A stretch of 64,000 nt of DNA from Oxalobacteraceae bacterium (GTDB taxonomy: Bacteria > Pseudomonadota > Gammaproteobacteria > Burkholderiales > Burkholderiaceae_D). Below, one piece after another: positions 33,387 through 44,894 of the stretch. Where the stretch lies: the NCBI GenBank assembly GCA_013284265.1, contig JABTBR010000031.1, forward strand, positions 19,174 to 83,173. The letters run 5' to 3'. Made by a program: the position numbers and the translations under genes. The first letter of the stretch is position 1. Every line of letters starts with the position of its first letter. The notes under the pieces are model-generated. The model had not been told where the DNA came from, made no database searches, and worked only from the letters and a program-made list of their open reading frames with translations.

Positions 33387-35005
33387 TGATCGGTATCGCG
33401 GTGTTGATCGTCGGCGCCCTCAGTGCGCTGATGTATGGCTACCGGCGCCGCTGGCTGGACGCGCTGCTGGTGGCCGTTGCGGCGCTGGCGCTGGCCGCCA
33501 TGCTGGCCGGATTGCAGCGCTCCCCCGAGCCGGCCGAGGCCCAGCTACTGGACACCAGCGGCGGCGCCGGATTGGATAACGGCGCGCTGGCCGATCTGTC
33601 CCATGCCCGCGCGATCAGCTTGCGCGGCGACGGCCTGCGCGAGGCCGAGTGGCGTGATCTGCCGGCGCGTCCCTTGACATGGAAGCCGGACGCCGGTGCC
33701 GAACTGCTATGGCTGGACTTTCCCCGCTCGCTGGCGCTGGGCCGCGTGTTCCGGCTGGACGTGCGGCGCGGCCAGCCGCGGTCCGGCTGGCGCCTGCAAC
33801 TGCTGGCGGAAAACCAGCAGGTGCTGGCCGAGACTGCGGCAGCGGGCAGTACCGATGTGTTGTCGCTGCAGTGGATTCCTCCGTTGGCGGAGCGGCTGCT
33901 GTTGCAGGCGCGCCTGCTCGACGCGGGCGGCAAGACGATCGCGCAGGGGCCGCTGCCGCTGGAGGTGCGGGAAGCACTGCCGCTGCACATCGAAGGCCGC
34001 TTCGGCGCCCCATCCTTCGACGTGCGCGCGCTGAACCAATTGCTGGCCGACGGCAATGCGATTCTGGATTGGCAGCTCACGCTGGGCAAAGCCATTGCCC
34101 GCCGCGAGACGGCGCGCGCCGAACTGGGCGAGCCGCATGCGCTGCTGGCCGATGCGGCATATGTCGAGCAGCTGGCGCCTGCTGCACGCGCGGCGCTATT
34201 GGCACGGGTGGCGCGCGGCTTGCCGTTGATTGTGCTGGGCGCGAATGCGAGCGATGCCGCGTTCTGGCAGCGTGAAATGGCTTTGCACTTGCAGCCGCAA
34301 TCGGCTACTGCGGAACAGGATGACTTGCGCCAGTTCGGCAGCGGTACAGCGGCGATGGCGTTGACGCCGGCAAGCCTGCAAGCTGTGGCGTCACCGGCAG
34401 GCGCCTCACAGCCTGGGCACTGGAGCGTACAGGCGCGCGACCAGCGCCGTCAGCCCTGGCTATGGCAACGCCCTTGGCAGCAAGGCCGGATTGTGTGGAT
34501 AGGTGTGAGCGACTGGCACAAATACGCGATCAGCGCGCCCCAGACACTGGCACAGTGGTGGCAGGAAGCCCTGGACCATGCCGGTGTGGCCAGTGTGGAG
34601 AAATTCAGCTGGCGCCTGAGCGATCCGATGCCGCTGCCCGCTCTGCGCACTACCTTGTGTGCACAGGGGGCCCTGGCGGGCGCGGAGCTCGTGCTGGCAG
34701 GCGCGCATACCATGCGCTGGCAGGCGCGTGCCGACCAGGCCGACGCCGCATGCGTGGCGCTGTGGCCCGCACAGCCCGGATGGCTGACCCATGCCAGCCA
34801 GGGGCAAGGCGCCAGCACCTATGTGTATGCGCGCGGCGACTGGCCAGCCTGGCAGCGCGCGCTGCGGCGCGACGCCACCGCCCGCTATGCCGCCCGCACG
34901 CCGGTCAGCGCGCCGGAGCCGCCATCGCAGCCAGTTCCGGCATGGCCCTTCGGCCTGCTGTTTGGCCTGTGCATGCTGGGCCTGTGGTGGCGCGAACAGC
35001 GCTGA
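33383..35005 (+). CDS. Membrane protein of the MoxR cluster, unknown function
   Basis: A 540-residue protein not assigned to a named family. Two N-terminal membrane helices (about 2-20 and 25-45) are followed by a ~450-residue soluble region, presumably periplasmic, and a single C-terminal helix (WPFGLLFGLCMLGLWW) ending in a short basic tail. Layout (helices, extracytoplasmic domain, final helix) matches BatA/GATase-like membrane proteins commonly last in such operons. It overlaps the DUF4175-like gene by 4 bp. It is the last gene of the nine-gene run that starts at 22895; no clear terminator follows before the convergent PNPOx-family gene. Confidence 0.7.
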   Translation: MMIGIAVLIVGALSALMYGYRRRWLDALLVAVAALALAAMLAGLQRSPEPAEAQLLDTSGGAGLDNGALADLSHARAISLRGDGLREAEWRDLPARPLTWKPDAGAELLWLDFPRSLALGRVFRLDVRRGQPRSGWRLQLLAENQQVLAETAAAGSTDVLSLQWIPPLAERLLLQARLLDAGGKTIAQGPLPLEVREALPLHIEGRFGAPSFDVRALNQLLADGNAILDWQLTLGKAIARRETARAELGEPHALLADAAYVEQLAPAARAALLARVARGLPLIVLGANASDAAFWQREMALHLQPQSATAEQDDLRQFGSGTAAMALTPASLQAVASPAGASQPGHWSVQARDQRRQPWLWQRPWQQGRIVWIGVSDWHKYAISAPQTLAQWWQEALDHAGVASVEKFSWRLSDPMPLPALRTTLCAQGALAGAELVLAGAHTMRWQARADQADAACVALWPAQPGWLTHASQGQGASTYVYARGDWPAWQRALRRDATARYAARTPVSAPEPPSQPVPAWPFGLLFGLCMLGLWWREQR

Positions 35006-35062
35006 AGCGGGCCGCTATCATTCGTGTGCGGCGTCCCGTCCGGGACACCGCACACGCCCTGA

Positions 35063-35737
35063 TCATGCAGCCTTGCCGCTGCCGTCCTGCCAGCCCAGCA
35101 CATAGTCCGGCGCTGGCAGGCTGCAGGCGGCGTCGGTCTGCGGCGCCAGCCGGGCGCGGGCGAAGGGCAGCACGCCGGCCCATACCGGCCAGTCCATGTC
35201 TTCCGCATCGTCCACCGCCGGGCCACTGCGCACCTTGCAGGCCGCTTCCGCCAGTGCGATGCGCATCACGGTGGTGGCGTTGTATTCCTTGTCGTTGCCG
35301 GGCCGGACCTGTGCCTGGCGTCCCGCCGCCAGCTTCTCCATGAACGCTTCCATGGTGCTGCGCTTGGCCGCCTCGTCGAGCACTTTTTCAAAACTGCCGT
35401 AGATCATCGCCGAGCGGTAGTTCATCGAGTGATTGAAGGCCGAACGCGCCATCACCAGCCCGTCCAGATGGGTGATGGTCACGCATACTTCGCTCTCGGT
35501 CAGGCGCTTGAGCATGCGGCTGCCGTTGGAGCCGTGGATGTACAGATGGTCGCCTTCGCGCCAGCAGGCGGTGGGAATACAGTGGCTGCCCTTGTCGTCG
35601 CTGAAGGCGATGTGGCACAGATAGGCATCATCGACGATCGCGTACAGGGTGGCGCTATCGTAGCTGGCATTTTCGGCGACGCGGCGAACGCGGGTGCGCT
35701 CGCTCGGCGGTACGGCAGTTTCAGTCATGGGCTCCAT
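35063..35737 (-). CDS. Pyridoxamine 5'-phosphate oxidase-family flavoprotein
   Basis: A 224-residue member of the PNPOx-like split-barrel family (NimA/HugZ-like branch). Typical segments are ATLYAIVDDAYLCHIAFS, CIPTACWREGDHLYIHGS and VCVTITHLDGLVMARSAF. It lacks the features of true PdxH and is more likely an FMN- or F420-type reductase or a B6-related accessory enzyme. The ATG at 35737 is used; an in-frame ATG at 35728 has GGAG just upstream and may be the true start. It is divergent from a MocR/PdxR-type regulator, a frequent pairing for vitamin B6-linked control. Confidence 0.85.
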   Translation of the reverse strand: MEPMTETAVPPSERTRVRRVAENASYDSATLYAIVDDAYLCHIAFSDDKGSHCIPTACWREGDHLYIHGSNGSRMLKRLTESEVCVTITHLDGLVMARSAFNHSMNYRSAMIYGSFEKVLDEAAKRSTMEAFMEKLAAGRQAQVRPGNDKEYNATTVMRIALAEAACKVRSGPAVDDAEDMDWPVWAGVLPFARARLAPQTDAACSLPAPDYVLGWQDGSGKAA

Positions 35738-35749
35738 CCAAAAAGAGGA

Positions 35750-35777
35750 TTGTTAAGGTTTGAGCAATCACTATAAT
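35750..35777 (+). promoter_or_regulatory. Sigma-70 promoter of the MocR regulator gene
   Basis: TTGTTA (35750-35755), a 16-bp spacer and a perfect TATAAT (35772-35777). Transcription would start near 35784, at the edge of the dyad at 35783. Confidence 0.7.
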
Positions 35778-35782
35778 GGCTG

Positions 35783-35812
35783 TGTGGCTCTTTCAACAGA
35801 TCCAGAGCCACA
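35783..35812. promoter_or_regulatory. 9-bp inverted repeat at the MocR transcription start, candidate operator
   Basis: TGTGGCTCT (35783-35791) and AGAGCCACA (35804-35812) are perfect inverted repeats with a 12-bp spacer. The position right after the -10 box suits autorepression, and also control of the divergent PNPOx-family gene. Confidence 0.6.
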
Positions 35813-35831
35813 GTATTTTATGGAGCCATGT

Positions 35832-37371
<1,540 letters not shown>

Positions 37372-37373
<2 letters not shown>

Positions 37374-37473
37374 AACCTACGGCAAAGAGCCGGGGTCTGA
37401 CCCTGGGTCCGGTGAGGGGCTGCGCCCCGCCTGTCCCTGCGGGACAGGCCCCCGGCTCTTTGCCGTGGGTTCT
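37372..37473 (+). repeat. Dispersed palindromic repeat, copy C
   Basis: AGAACC-TACGGCAAAGAGCC at the left end and GGCTCTTTGCCGTGGGTTCT at the right form an almost perfect terminal inverted repeat that includes the GGCAAAGAGCC block normally seen only at one end. The centre has GGGTCTGACCCTGGGTCCGG, GGGGCTGCGCCCC and CCTGTCCCTGCGGGACAGG. It begins at the very stop codon of the MocR gene. Confidence 0.85.
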
Positions 37474-37505
37474 AAGAGGGACCGCGGCATGCTTGCGTTA
37501 ACGGA

Positions 37506-37530
37506 AAAAGGCCGGAACAAGTCCGGCCTT
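37506..37530 (-). terminator. Terminator of the TonB-dependent receptor gene
   Basis: Read on the minus strand: stem AAGGCCGGA / TCCGGCCTT with a 5-nt loop, followed by TTTTT. It lies 45-70 bp after the receptor stop codon. Confidence 0.85.
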
Positions 37531-37574
37531 CCCGCTGCGATGCGGCTGCCCTGGGGCAGCCAAGTCAGCTCAAC

Positions 37575-40061
37575 TTAAAACGCGGTGTCCATGCGCACGT
37601 ACATCGAGCGGCCGTTCACGCCGATCGGGCAGGTTTCCCAGCAGCGGGTGAAGCCGATCTTGGCGTAGTCGCCGCCATTGCTCCATTCCGAAGGCAGGGT
37701 GTCGAACAGATTGTTCACGCCGAAGCTCAGGAAGGTACGCTTGCTGAAGGCATAGCGCACGGAGGTGTCGACCAGCCACTTGGCATCCCAAGTATGCAGC
37801 GGGGTGAAGTTGGCGGCCTGTACTTCGCCGTAGTAGTTGGCGCGCGCGTTCAGGTTCCATGGGCCGTTGCTGTAGTCGGCGGCGACCACGTGGTGCTTGC
37901 GCGGCTGGCCGCGTTCGATCAGCGTCACCTGCGAGGCGTCGAACAGTTGTTCGCCCGTCAGCACCGAGGAGGTGGAGTGGCGCTTGGTCACTTCGGTCTT
38001 GTTGAAGCCCAGCTGGCCCGACAGCACCAGCGTGGACGAATCGAGGCGGCTGGTGTGTTCGGCCACGATGTCCAGGCCGCGGGTGCGGGTATCGACCGCA
38101 TTGGTGAAGAACTGGGCCTGGCCGACGCCGAGCGGCTTGAGGATGTTGGCGATCGGGCCGCCGTTCTTTTCCGGCGCGACTTCGCTGGAGAAGACGATGC
38201 GGTCCTTGATGTTGATCTGGTACACGTCCGCTGTCAGCGACATATTCTTGGCCGGACGCAGCACGAAGCCCAGGCTGCCGCTGGTCGAGGTTTCCTCTTT
38301 CAGCGGCTTGATGCCGAAGGCCTGGGTGACGGCGCTGCCCTGGCGCGCGGTCAGGGTTTCGGTCAGCACGCCGTTGTTCAGGTTGGTCGACACGGAGCTG
38401 TAGAACTCTTGCTGCACGCTAGGCGCGCGGAAACCGGACGACAGGCTGCCGCGGAAACCGATCTGCTTCGACGGGTCGAAACGGGCGCTCAGCTTGCCGG
38501 TGACGGTGCTGCCGAAGTCCGAGTATTTCTCGTAGCGGACCGCGCCGGCCAGCAGCAGCGATTCGATCGGACGGTGTTCGGCGTCCAGATACAGGGCGAT
38601 GTTATGGCGGCCCGAATCGACGGCGGTGCCAGGCGTGTAGCCTGGGAAGCCCTGAATACCCGCGCCGGCGGTCTTGCCTTGCTGGCCATTGATGACGATG
38701 GCGGGATTGTTGGTGCGGCCATACTGGTAGGAGACCGGATCGCCTGCGACGATCTCATAGTTGTCGGCGCGGTATTCGAAGCCGGTGGCCAGGAACACGC
38801 TGGCGTCGCCCAGTTTGACCGGACCCTTGATGTCGGCGTTGATGGTGGTCTGGTTGAACTTGAGCTTGCCGGTATCGGCTTCGCGCGGCGAGGTGCCGTA
38901 GATCTTGCCCCCATCGGCCGGGTTCGGCTCATACCAGTAGCTGACGTTGATACTGTTCGATTCGTGGAAATCGAGTTCGCTGGCGCCGTGGTTGATGCTG
39001 ATGTCGGCCTTCCAGTCGTTCGGCAGGTCGCGGCGGTAGCCGAAGGCGAAGGAGGCGTCCTTGACGGTGGTGTGGATTTCCGGCAGGTAGCCATCGGAAC
39101 CGGCTGGCAATGCGTCCGGCACGGTGCGGTTTTCGCCTTGCGAGCGATAGAAGCCGTAGGCGTCGCCCTTACGGCGCGAAATGCCGCCGAAGGCGTAGAA
39201 CTCGCTGGCCTTGTCGATCGGCAGGGCGGCGTTCCACCACAGGTAGGCATCCTTGGCATTGCTGTCGCCGATGTGCTGGGTCACGCGCGGCGCGCCGGTC
39301 ACGCGCAGCGAGTCCGGGCCGGCGCGGTTGGTTTCGCCGCGCTTGCGCGCTTCCACCGTCAGATTGATGAAGCCGCCGTCCTGGCCCAGCGCGAAGCCGG
39401 TGTTGGCGCTGCCGGCGTAGTTGTCGCCGTCGCCTTCCGAGGTGGTGCCGATGGTGCCCGAGAGCGTGGTTTCCTTGGTCTGCGACTTGAGCACGATATT
39501 GATCACGCCGGCGATCGCGTCCGAGCCGTATTGGGCGGCGGCGCCGTCGCGCAGCACTTCGATGTGGTGGATCGCGGCCAGCGGAATGGCGTTGATGTCG
39601 GTACCGGCCGAACCGCGGCCAATGGTCTGCTGCACATTGACCAGCGCCTGCTGATGGCGGCGCTTGCCATTGACCAGCACCAGCACCTGGTCAGGGCCGA
39701 GCGAACGCAGCGTGGCGGGACGGATGATGTCCGAGCCGTCGCTGATGAAGGTGGTCGAGAAATTGAAGGACGGGTCCAGCGTCTGCAGCAGCTTGCCCAG
39801 TTCCAGCGGACCGGCGGTCTGCATGTCTTTCAGGCTGATCAGGCCAACCGGCGCCGAGGTGTCGAGCGCGGTCTTGGCGGCCGAGCGCGAGCCCAGTACG
39901 ACCACGGTCGCCTCGGAGGCGGGCGCGGCGCTGTCGGCGGCGGTCTGGGCCCAGGCGTGGGTGGCGGCCAGCAGCATGGCGCTGGCGAGCAGGGTGCGGC
40001 GGAATGGCAGGGCGCTGGAGCGGTGTTGCGACGGGGCGATGCTGTTTGGAACAGTCTTCAT
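37575..40061 (-). CDS. TonB-dependent outer membrane receptor
   Basis: An 828-residue outer membrane receptor. After a long signal peptide (about 1-39) comes the plug domain with VNGKRRHQQALVNV, DINAIPLAAIHHIEVLRDGAAAQYGSDA and GVINIVLKSQ. A 22-strand beta barrel follows and ends in a terminal aromatic residue (MRMDTAF). The 'RRHQQALVN' plug is typical of the iron-complex/omega family receptors of Proteobacteria. A possible TonB box, EATVVVLG, lies just after the signal peptide. No TonB, FecIR or transport gene adjoins it, so the ligand is unknown. The gene is monocistronic, with its own terminator. Confidence 0.93.
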   Translation of the reverse strand: MKTVPNSIAPSQHRSSALPFRRTLLASAMLLAATHAWAQTAADSAAPASEATVVVLGSRSAAKTALDTSAPVGLISLKDMQTAGPLELGKLLQTLDPSFNFSTTFISDGSDIIRPATLRSLGPDQVLVLVNGKRRHQQALVNVQQTIGRGSAGTDINAIPLAAIHHIEVLRDGAAAQYGSDAIAGVINIVLKSQTKETTLSGTIGTTSEGDGDNYAGSANTGFALGQDGGFINLTVEARKRGETNRAGPDSLRVTGAPRVTQHIGDSNAKDAYLWWNAALPIDKASEFYAFGGISRRKGDAYGFYRSQGENRTVPDALPAGSDGYLPEIHTTVKDASFAFGYRRDLPNDWKADISINHGASELDFHESNSINVSYWYEPNPADGGKIYGTSPREADTGKLKFNQTTINADIKGPVKLGDASVFLATGFEYRADNYEIVAGDPVSYQYGRTNNPAIVINGQQGKTAGAGIQGFPGYTPGTAVDSGRHNIALYLDAEHRPIESLLLAGAVRYEKYSDFGSTVTGKLSARFDPSKQIGFRGSLSSGFRAPSVQQEFYSSVSTNLNNGVLTETLTARQGSAVTQAFGIKPLKEETSTSGSLGFVLRPAKNMSLTADVYQINIKDRIVFSSEVAPEKNGGPIANILKPLGVGQAQFFTNAVDTRTRGLDIVAEHTSRLDSSTLVLSGQLGFNKTEVTKRHSTSSVLTGEQLFDASQVTLIERGQPRKHHVVAADYSNGPWNLNARANYYGEVQAANFTPLHTWDAKWLVDTSVRYAFSKRTFLSFGVNNLFDTLPSEWSNGGDYAKIGFTRCWETCPIGVNGRSMYVRMDTAF

Positions 40062-40367
40062 GTAGGGTTCTCTCTTGTGGTGTTTTCTGTTGCTGAACCG
40101 GCCTGTAGGGCCGTTTCATCAGGCAGTGGAGGTGAGGGATCTTCACCAACGAGAAAATACTACAGCGCACTTTTGATACGGGCAAACCGGCTTGCACCAT
40201 ATTGTTGCATTATGTGCACCCTTGATAATATTGCGTGCTTTTCCGCCGGAATTGCCGTACCCTCTCCGACCGGCGATGGGTTTTTAGGCAGTAATTTAGC
40301 AATAAGCACGCGTTAGTGCGCTTAAGACATAAGAATATGTGGTTTTTGTGCGTTTGCGCAAAACAAA
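40062..40367. other. Non-coding stretch upstream of the TonB receptor gene
   Basis: 306 bp, AT-richer than its surroundings. It includes the candidate promoter at 40157-40185 (minus) and several short palindromes (AAGCACGCG...GTGCGCTT near 40305; TGCGTTTGCGCA near 40350). No gene is supported here. Confidence 0.6.
40157..40185 (-). promoter_or_regulatory. Candidate sigma-70 promoter of the TonB receptor gene
   Basis: On the minus strand TTGCCC, a 17-bp spacer, then TAGTAT, about 100 bp before the start codon. Each hexamer is 4/6 or better against consensus. Confidence 0.4.
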
Positions 40368-41147
40368 TTACTGCTGATCGTGCATCCACGCTTTCAGGCC
40401 ATTGACCCAGTTCTTGGCCGGCAGATTGAGGGTGCTGCGGATCGCCGCGGCCCGTTCATAGAGCACGCTGAAATCGAGTGCGGGCGCGCGCTTGAAGGCG
40501 AGCACGACGATATTGGCGTCATGCACCTCGGGCAGCCAGACCACCGCGTCGAACACCAGTTCCATTGCCTGCAGATTCTTGTCGTAGTTCGGATAGTCGC
40601 CGAATACATTGGTGGTCATCACGCCGTCGTCGCTCAGGCAGTCGTAGCAAGCCTGGTAAAACTCCGGACTGTCGAGCACCGGACCGCGCGCGTCCTCGTC
40701 GTACAGGTCGACCTGCAGCACGTCGACGCCGCCATGGTTGGCCGCATCCATCACGAAGTCGAGCGCATTCATTTCACGCACGTCCAGCCGCGCGTCATTG
40801 GGCGGCAGGCCGAAGTGGGCGTGGCAGATGTCGATCACGTTGGGATTGAGCTCGACCGCCGTCACGCGCGTGCCGGGCAGCTTGTGGTAGCAGAACTTGG
40901 TCAGCGCGGCGCTGCCCAGGCCGAGCTGCACCACATGGCGCGGCCGCGGCTCGAAGAGCAGCCACATCATCATCATCTGCACATATTCGAGCTCGATCGC
41001 ATCGGGCTTGGACAGGCGCATCGCGCCCTGCACCCAGGACGTGCCCAGGTGCAGGAAGCGCACGCCCTGGAATTCGGTGAGGGTGGCCGGTGGGTGGCCG
41101 GGCTGGTCGAAGCGCGCGGCGCTGGCGGTGGTGGGTAGTCTGGACAT
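40368..41147 (-). CDS. Spermidine synthase-like protein (polyamine synthase family fold)
   Basis: A 259-residue SAM-fold protein of the spermidine synthase (SpeE)-like family. The glycine motif is VVQLGLGSAALTKF, followed by VTAVELNPNVIDIC and VDVLQVDLYDEDARG; the active-site acidic stretch of true SpeE is changed from GGGDG to LGLGSA. That suggests a methyltransferase-like or otherwise diverged function rather than aminopropyl transfer. The ATG at 41147 is chosen because the upstream open frame has no conserved residues. It is separated from the PEP-CTERM gene by a terminator, and its 3' side faces the TonB receptor promoter region. Confidence 0.82.
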   Translation of the reverse strand: MSRLPTTASAARFDQPGHPPATLTEFQGVRFLHLGTSWVQGAMRLSKPDAIELEYVQMMMMWLLFEPRPRHVVQLGLGSAALTKFCYHKLPGTRVTAVELNPNVIDICHAHFGLPPNDARLDVREMNALDFVMDAANHGGVDVLQVDLYDEDARGPVLDSPEFYQACYDCLSDDGVMTTNVFGDYPNYDKNLQAMELVFDAVVWLPEVHDANIVVLAFKRAPALDFSVLYERAAAIRSTLNLPAKNWVNGLKAWMHDQQ

Positions 41148-41180
41148 GGGCGGCAGTTTATCAGCCGGTGTCGGCGCGGC

Positions 41181-41207
41181 CAAAAAAAAGACGCCGAAGC
41201 GTCTTTT
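41181..41207 (-). terminator. Terminator after the PEP-CTERM gene
   Basis: AAAAAGACGC-CGAA-GCGTCTTTTT flanked by further A residues. Read on the minus strand it ends with a T-run, 23 bp after the PEP-CTERM stop. Confidence 0.85.
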
Positions 41208-41229
41208 TGGGGTGGCTAGCCTGATCGCA

Positions 41230-41757
41230 TCAAGCGGCTTTCCGGCGCCGGGCCAGGAAGGCCAGGACGCCCAGGCCGCCGAGCAGCATGCCATAGGTTT
41301 CCGGTTCCGGCACCACGGTGACCACATTCAGCGTGCCGGAATAGACTGCGTTGATCGGCATTTGTTCCGGCCCTGGACTCGGACCGGCCCAGCCGTGCAC
41401 CAGCAGCTGCAGCGTGCCCGACTCGGAGGCGCCGAAGACGCCGCCGCCTTCGATGATGCCCATCGGGCCGGCGATCAGCGTCAGTGGGGTGGCGCCGATA
41501 TAGGCTTCCCAGAAATTGATATTGGAGGCGCCAAAGCCGATCGTGATGAGGCTGGTGTCAACCAGGGCCGGCCCCACGCTGGGCGTGAAGGTGATGAAGT
41601 CCCAGAACTCGCCGGAATACATATGGGTCATCGAGAAGCCGGCCGTTTGTAGCGGAGCGACGCCTGCCAGAGCCACGGTTGAAGTGAGATCTTCGGCCAT
41701 TACGGTGCCGAAGCTGGCTGCCAAGGCGGCGGCCAGGAAGAGAGGTTTTAATTTCAT
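41230..41757 (-). CDS. PEP-CTERM sorting-domain protein
   Basis: A 175-residue exported protein. It has a signal peptide (MKLKPLFLAAALAASFGTVMA) and a ~125-residue Gly/Thr/Phe-rich mature domain. The C-terminal PEP-CTERM sorting signal is VPEPETYGMLLGGLGVLAF followed by ARRRKAA. Exosortase (EpsH/XrtA) cleaves at this signal and the proteins are linked to exopolysaccharide and biofilm matrix (established for the class). The mature part resembles FxDxA-type PEP-CTERM proteins with a FEMB-like end. No exosortase is encoded in the window. The gene is monocistronic. Confidence 0.9.
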   Translation of the reverse strand: MKLKPLFLAAALAASFGTVMAEDLTSTVALAGVAPLQTAGFSMTHMYSGEFWDFITFTPSVGPALVDTSLITIGFGASNINFWEAYIGATPLTLIAGPMGIIEGGGVFGASESGTLQLLVHGWAGPSPGPEQMPINAVYSGTLNVVTVVPEPETYGMLLGGLGVLAFLARRRKAA

Positions 41758-41811
41758 TTTTTTTCCCCGTCAGTAAGGTCCCCACACCCGGAGTTCCAGG
41801 TGCTGGAGCTG

Positions 41812-41840
41812 AAGTTACGCCCGGCGAAAAGGGGTGTCAA
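41812..41840 (-). promoter_or_regulatory. Candidate sigma-70 promoter of the PEP-CTERM gene
   Basis: A perfect TTGACA -35, a 17-bp spacer and a weak TAACTT -10, about 55 bp before the start codon on the minus strand. No sigma-54 match was found here. Confidence 0.45.
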
Positions 41841-41973
41841 TTCGCTATTTCTTAATCGAAAAAAGACAACAATAGTTGCAGACTAAAACTGGGGCTAGCG
41901 CTGTGGTAAGCATGTCAGAGCAATCATTTCTTTTGTGTTTTTTGCACAAAAATAGGATTGGAAAATGGCAACT

Positions 41974-43436
41974 TTAGTTGTTGAAAGTGGACACTGGCAA
42001 GATGATCGCCACGCTCAGGCCGCCGCCGTCGCGATTGGCCAGGGTGATGCGCCCGCCATGGGCTTCGGCGATCTCGCGCGCCAGCGCCAGGCCCAGGCCG
42101 GTGCCGCTGCGCTTGGTGGAATAGAAGGGCACCAGGGCATTGGCGAGCACGGTGTCGCTCATGCCGGGGCCGCGGTCCTGCACCTCGATGCGCACGGCGC
42201 CCTGCTGGCGCCGCAGTTCCAGGCAGACCGCCTCGGCCGGTGAGCCCGATTCGTGGGCATTTTTCAGCAGGTTCAGCAGGGCCTGTTCCAGCTGGGCCGT
42301 ATCGAAGGCGGCCGCTTCAAGCGGCAGGCTGCCGGCCAGCGTGAAGCTGAGCTGATCGGCCAGGCGGGCGACGAAGGGCTGCCAGTGCTGGGTTTCCAGG
42401 CGCGGGCTGGGCAGCTTGGCGAAGCGCGCATAGCCAAGGATGAAACTTTCCAGGTGGCGGGTGCGTTCGGCGATGGTGTCGAGGATTTGCGGCAGGCGTT
42501 CGGTCTGGCCGCGCCGCACCAGCTCGGCGCCGGAATGGGCCAGCGAGCTGAGCGGCGCGAGCGAGTTGTTCAGCTCATGGCTGATGACGCGGATCACCTT
42601 TTTCCAGGTCTGCACTTCCTGGCGGCGCAATTCCAGCGTCAGCTGGCGCAGCAGCAGCAGTTCATGCTTGCGCCCGTTCAGGCTGAAGCTGCGCCGCGCC
42701 AGATGGAATACTTCCTCTTCGTCGCCGTCGGCGCCGCTGCCGCCGCTGGAAAACAGGCCGTCGCCGCCGCGCGCCAGCGCTTCGACCAGCGCCGGCGCGC
42801 TGTGGCGCAGCACGGCGTCGAGGCGGTGGCCCTCCAGGCTGCGGCCCTGGTGCAGCAACTGGCGCGCGGCCAGGTTGGCGTAGACGATGGGGCCGGCCTC
42901 GCTGACGAGCAGCATCGCCACCGGGGTGTTCTGGACCATGGTGTCGAGCAGCAGTTCGCGCTGCACCAGGTCGAGGCGCTGGCGCCGCAGCACTTCGCCC
43001 AGCGCGTTATGGGCGCGCACCAGGTCGCTCAACTCATCGTTCTGGGGCCAGTGCAGGCTGAAGGAAAAATCGCCATCCTGGTAGCTGGTGACGGTGCCGG
43101 TGAGGGCGCGGAACAGCGACAGCATATGTCCCAGCTGGGCGCGGATGGTGATGATGGACAGCGGCAGCACGCACAGCAGGCAGATCGCCAGCACCCAGCC
43201 TGGCTGGTCCGGCAGCAGCCGGGTCAGCGCCAGCGCGATCAGGATGCCGACCGTGACCAGGGTAGCGACCAGCGCGGTCCAGCGCGTCAGCAGCGACAGC
43301 CGCAGGCCCTTGCCGGGTGCGCTGGCGGCAGCCTGGCCGGTGCGGCCGCCCTCGCTGGCGTCCGGCGCCGCATCCGCGGCGGGTGCGCCGTCCGGGCTGG
43401 CCTGGCCGCCGCCTTGCCGGTCTGGCGTGTCCCGCG

Positions 43437-43440
<4 letters not shown>
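41974..43440 (-). CDS. Membrane sensor histidine kinase, partner of the NtrC-type regulator
   Basis: A 488-residue kinase. A Gly/Ala/Pro-rich N-terminal tail precedes two membrane helices (about 55-75 and 82-99) with almost no periplasmic loop, so it probably senses a membrane or internal signal. A HAMP-like region and a PAS domain (about 165-260) follow. The H-box is VISHELNNSLAPL with His288, and the ATPase boxes read LLNLLKNAHESG, VQDRGPGMSD and GTGLGLALAREI. Its start overlaps the stop of the regulator gene by 4 bp, so both are made together. It ends the efflux/regulator operon. Confidence 0.93.
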
Positions 43441-44831
<1,391 letters not shown>

Positions 44832-44894
44832 GCGGATAGCATAACATTGCCAGGGCGCTCATGGGCTGCTCCTTGTGGGGGGATGCGCCGGGGC

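Noticed and set aside
37794..40316. 840-codon open frame on the plus strand opposite the TonB receptor
   Set aside because: It is a shadow of the receptor gene caused by high GC; the protein is Gly/Ala/Arg/Asp-rich with no motif, while the minus strand shows a clear plug and barrel.
41758..41973. Sigma-54 promoter for the PEP-CTERM gene
   Set aside because: No -24/-12 match was found on the minus strand; a TTGACA -35 is present instead, and only one stray GGACA occurs nearby.
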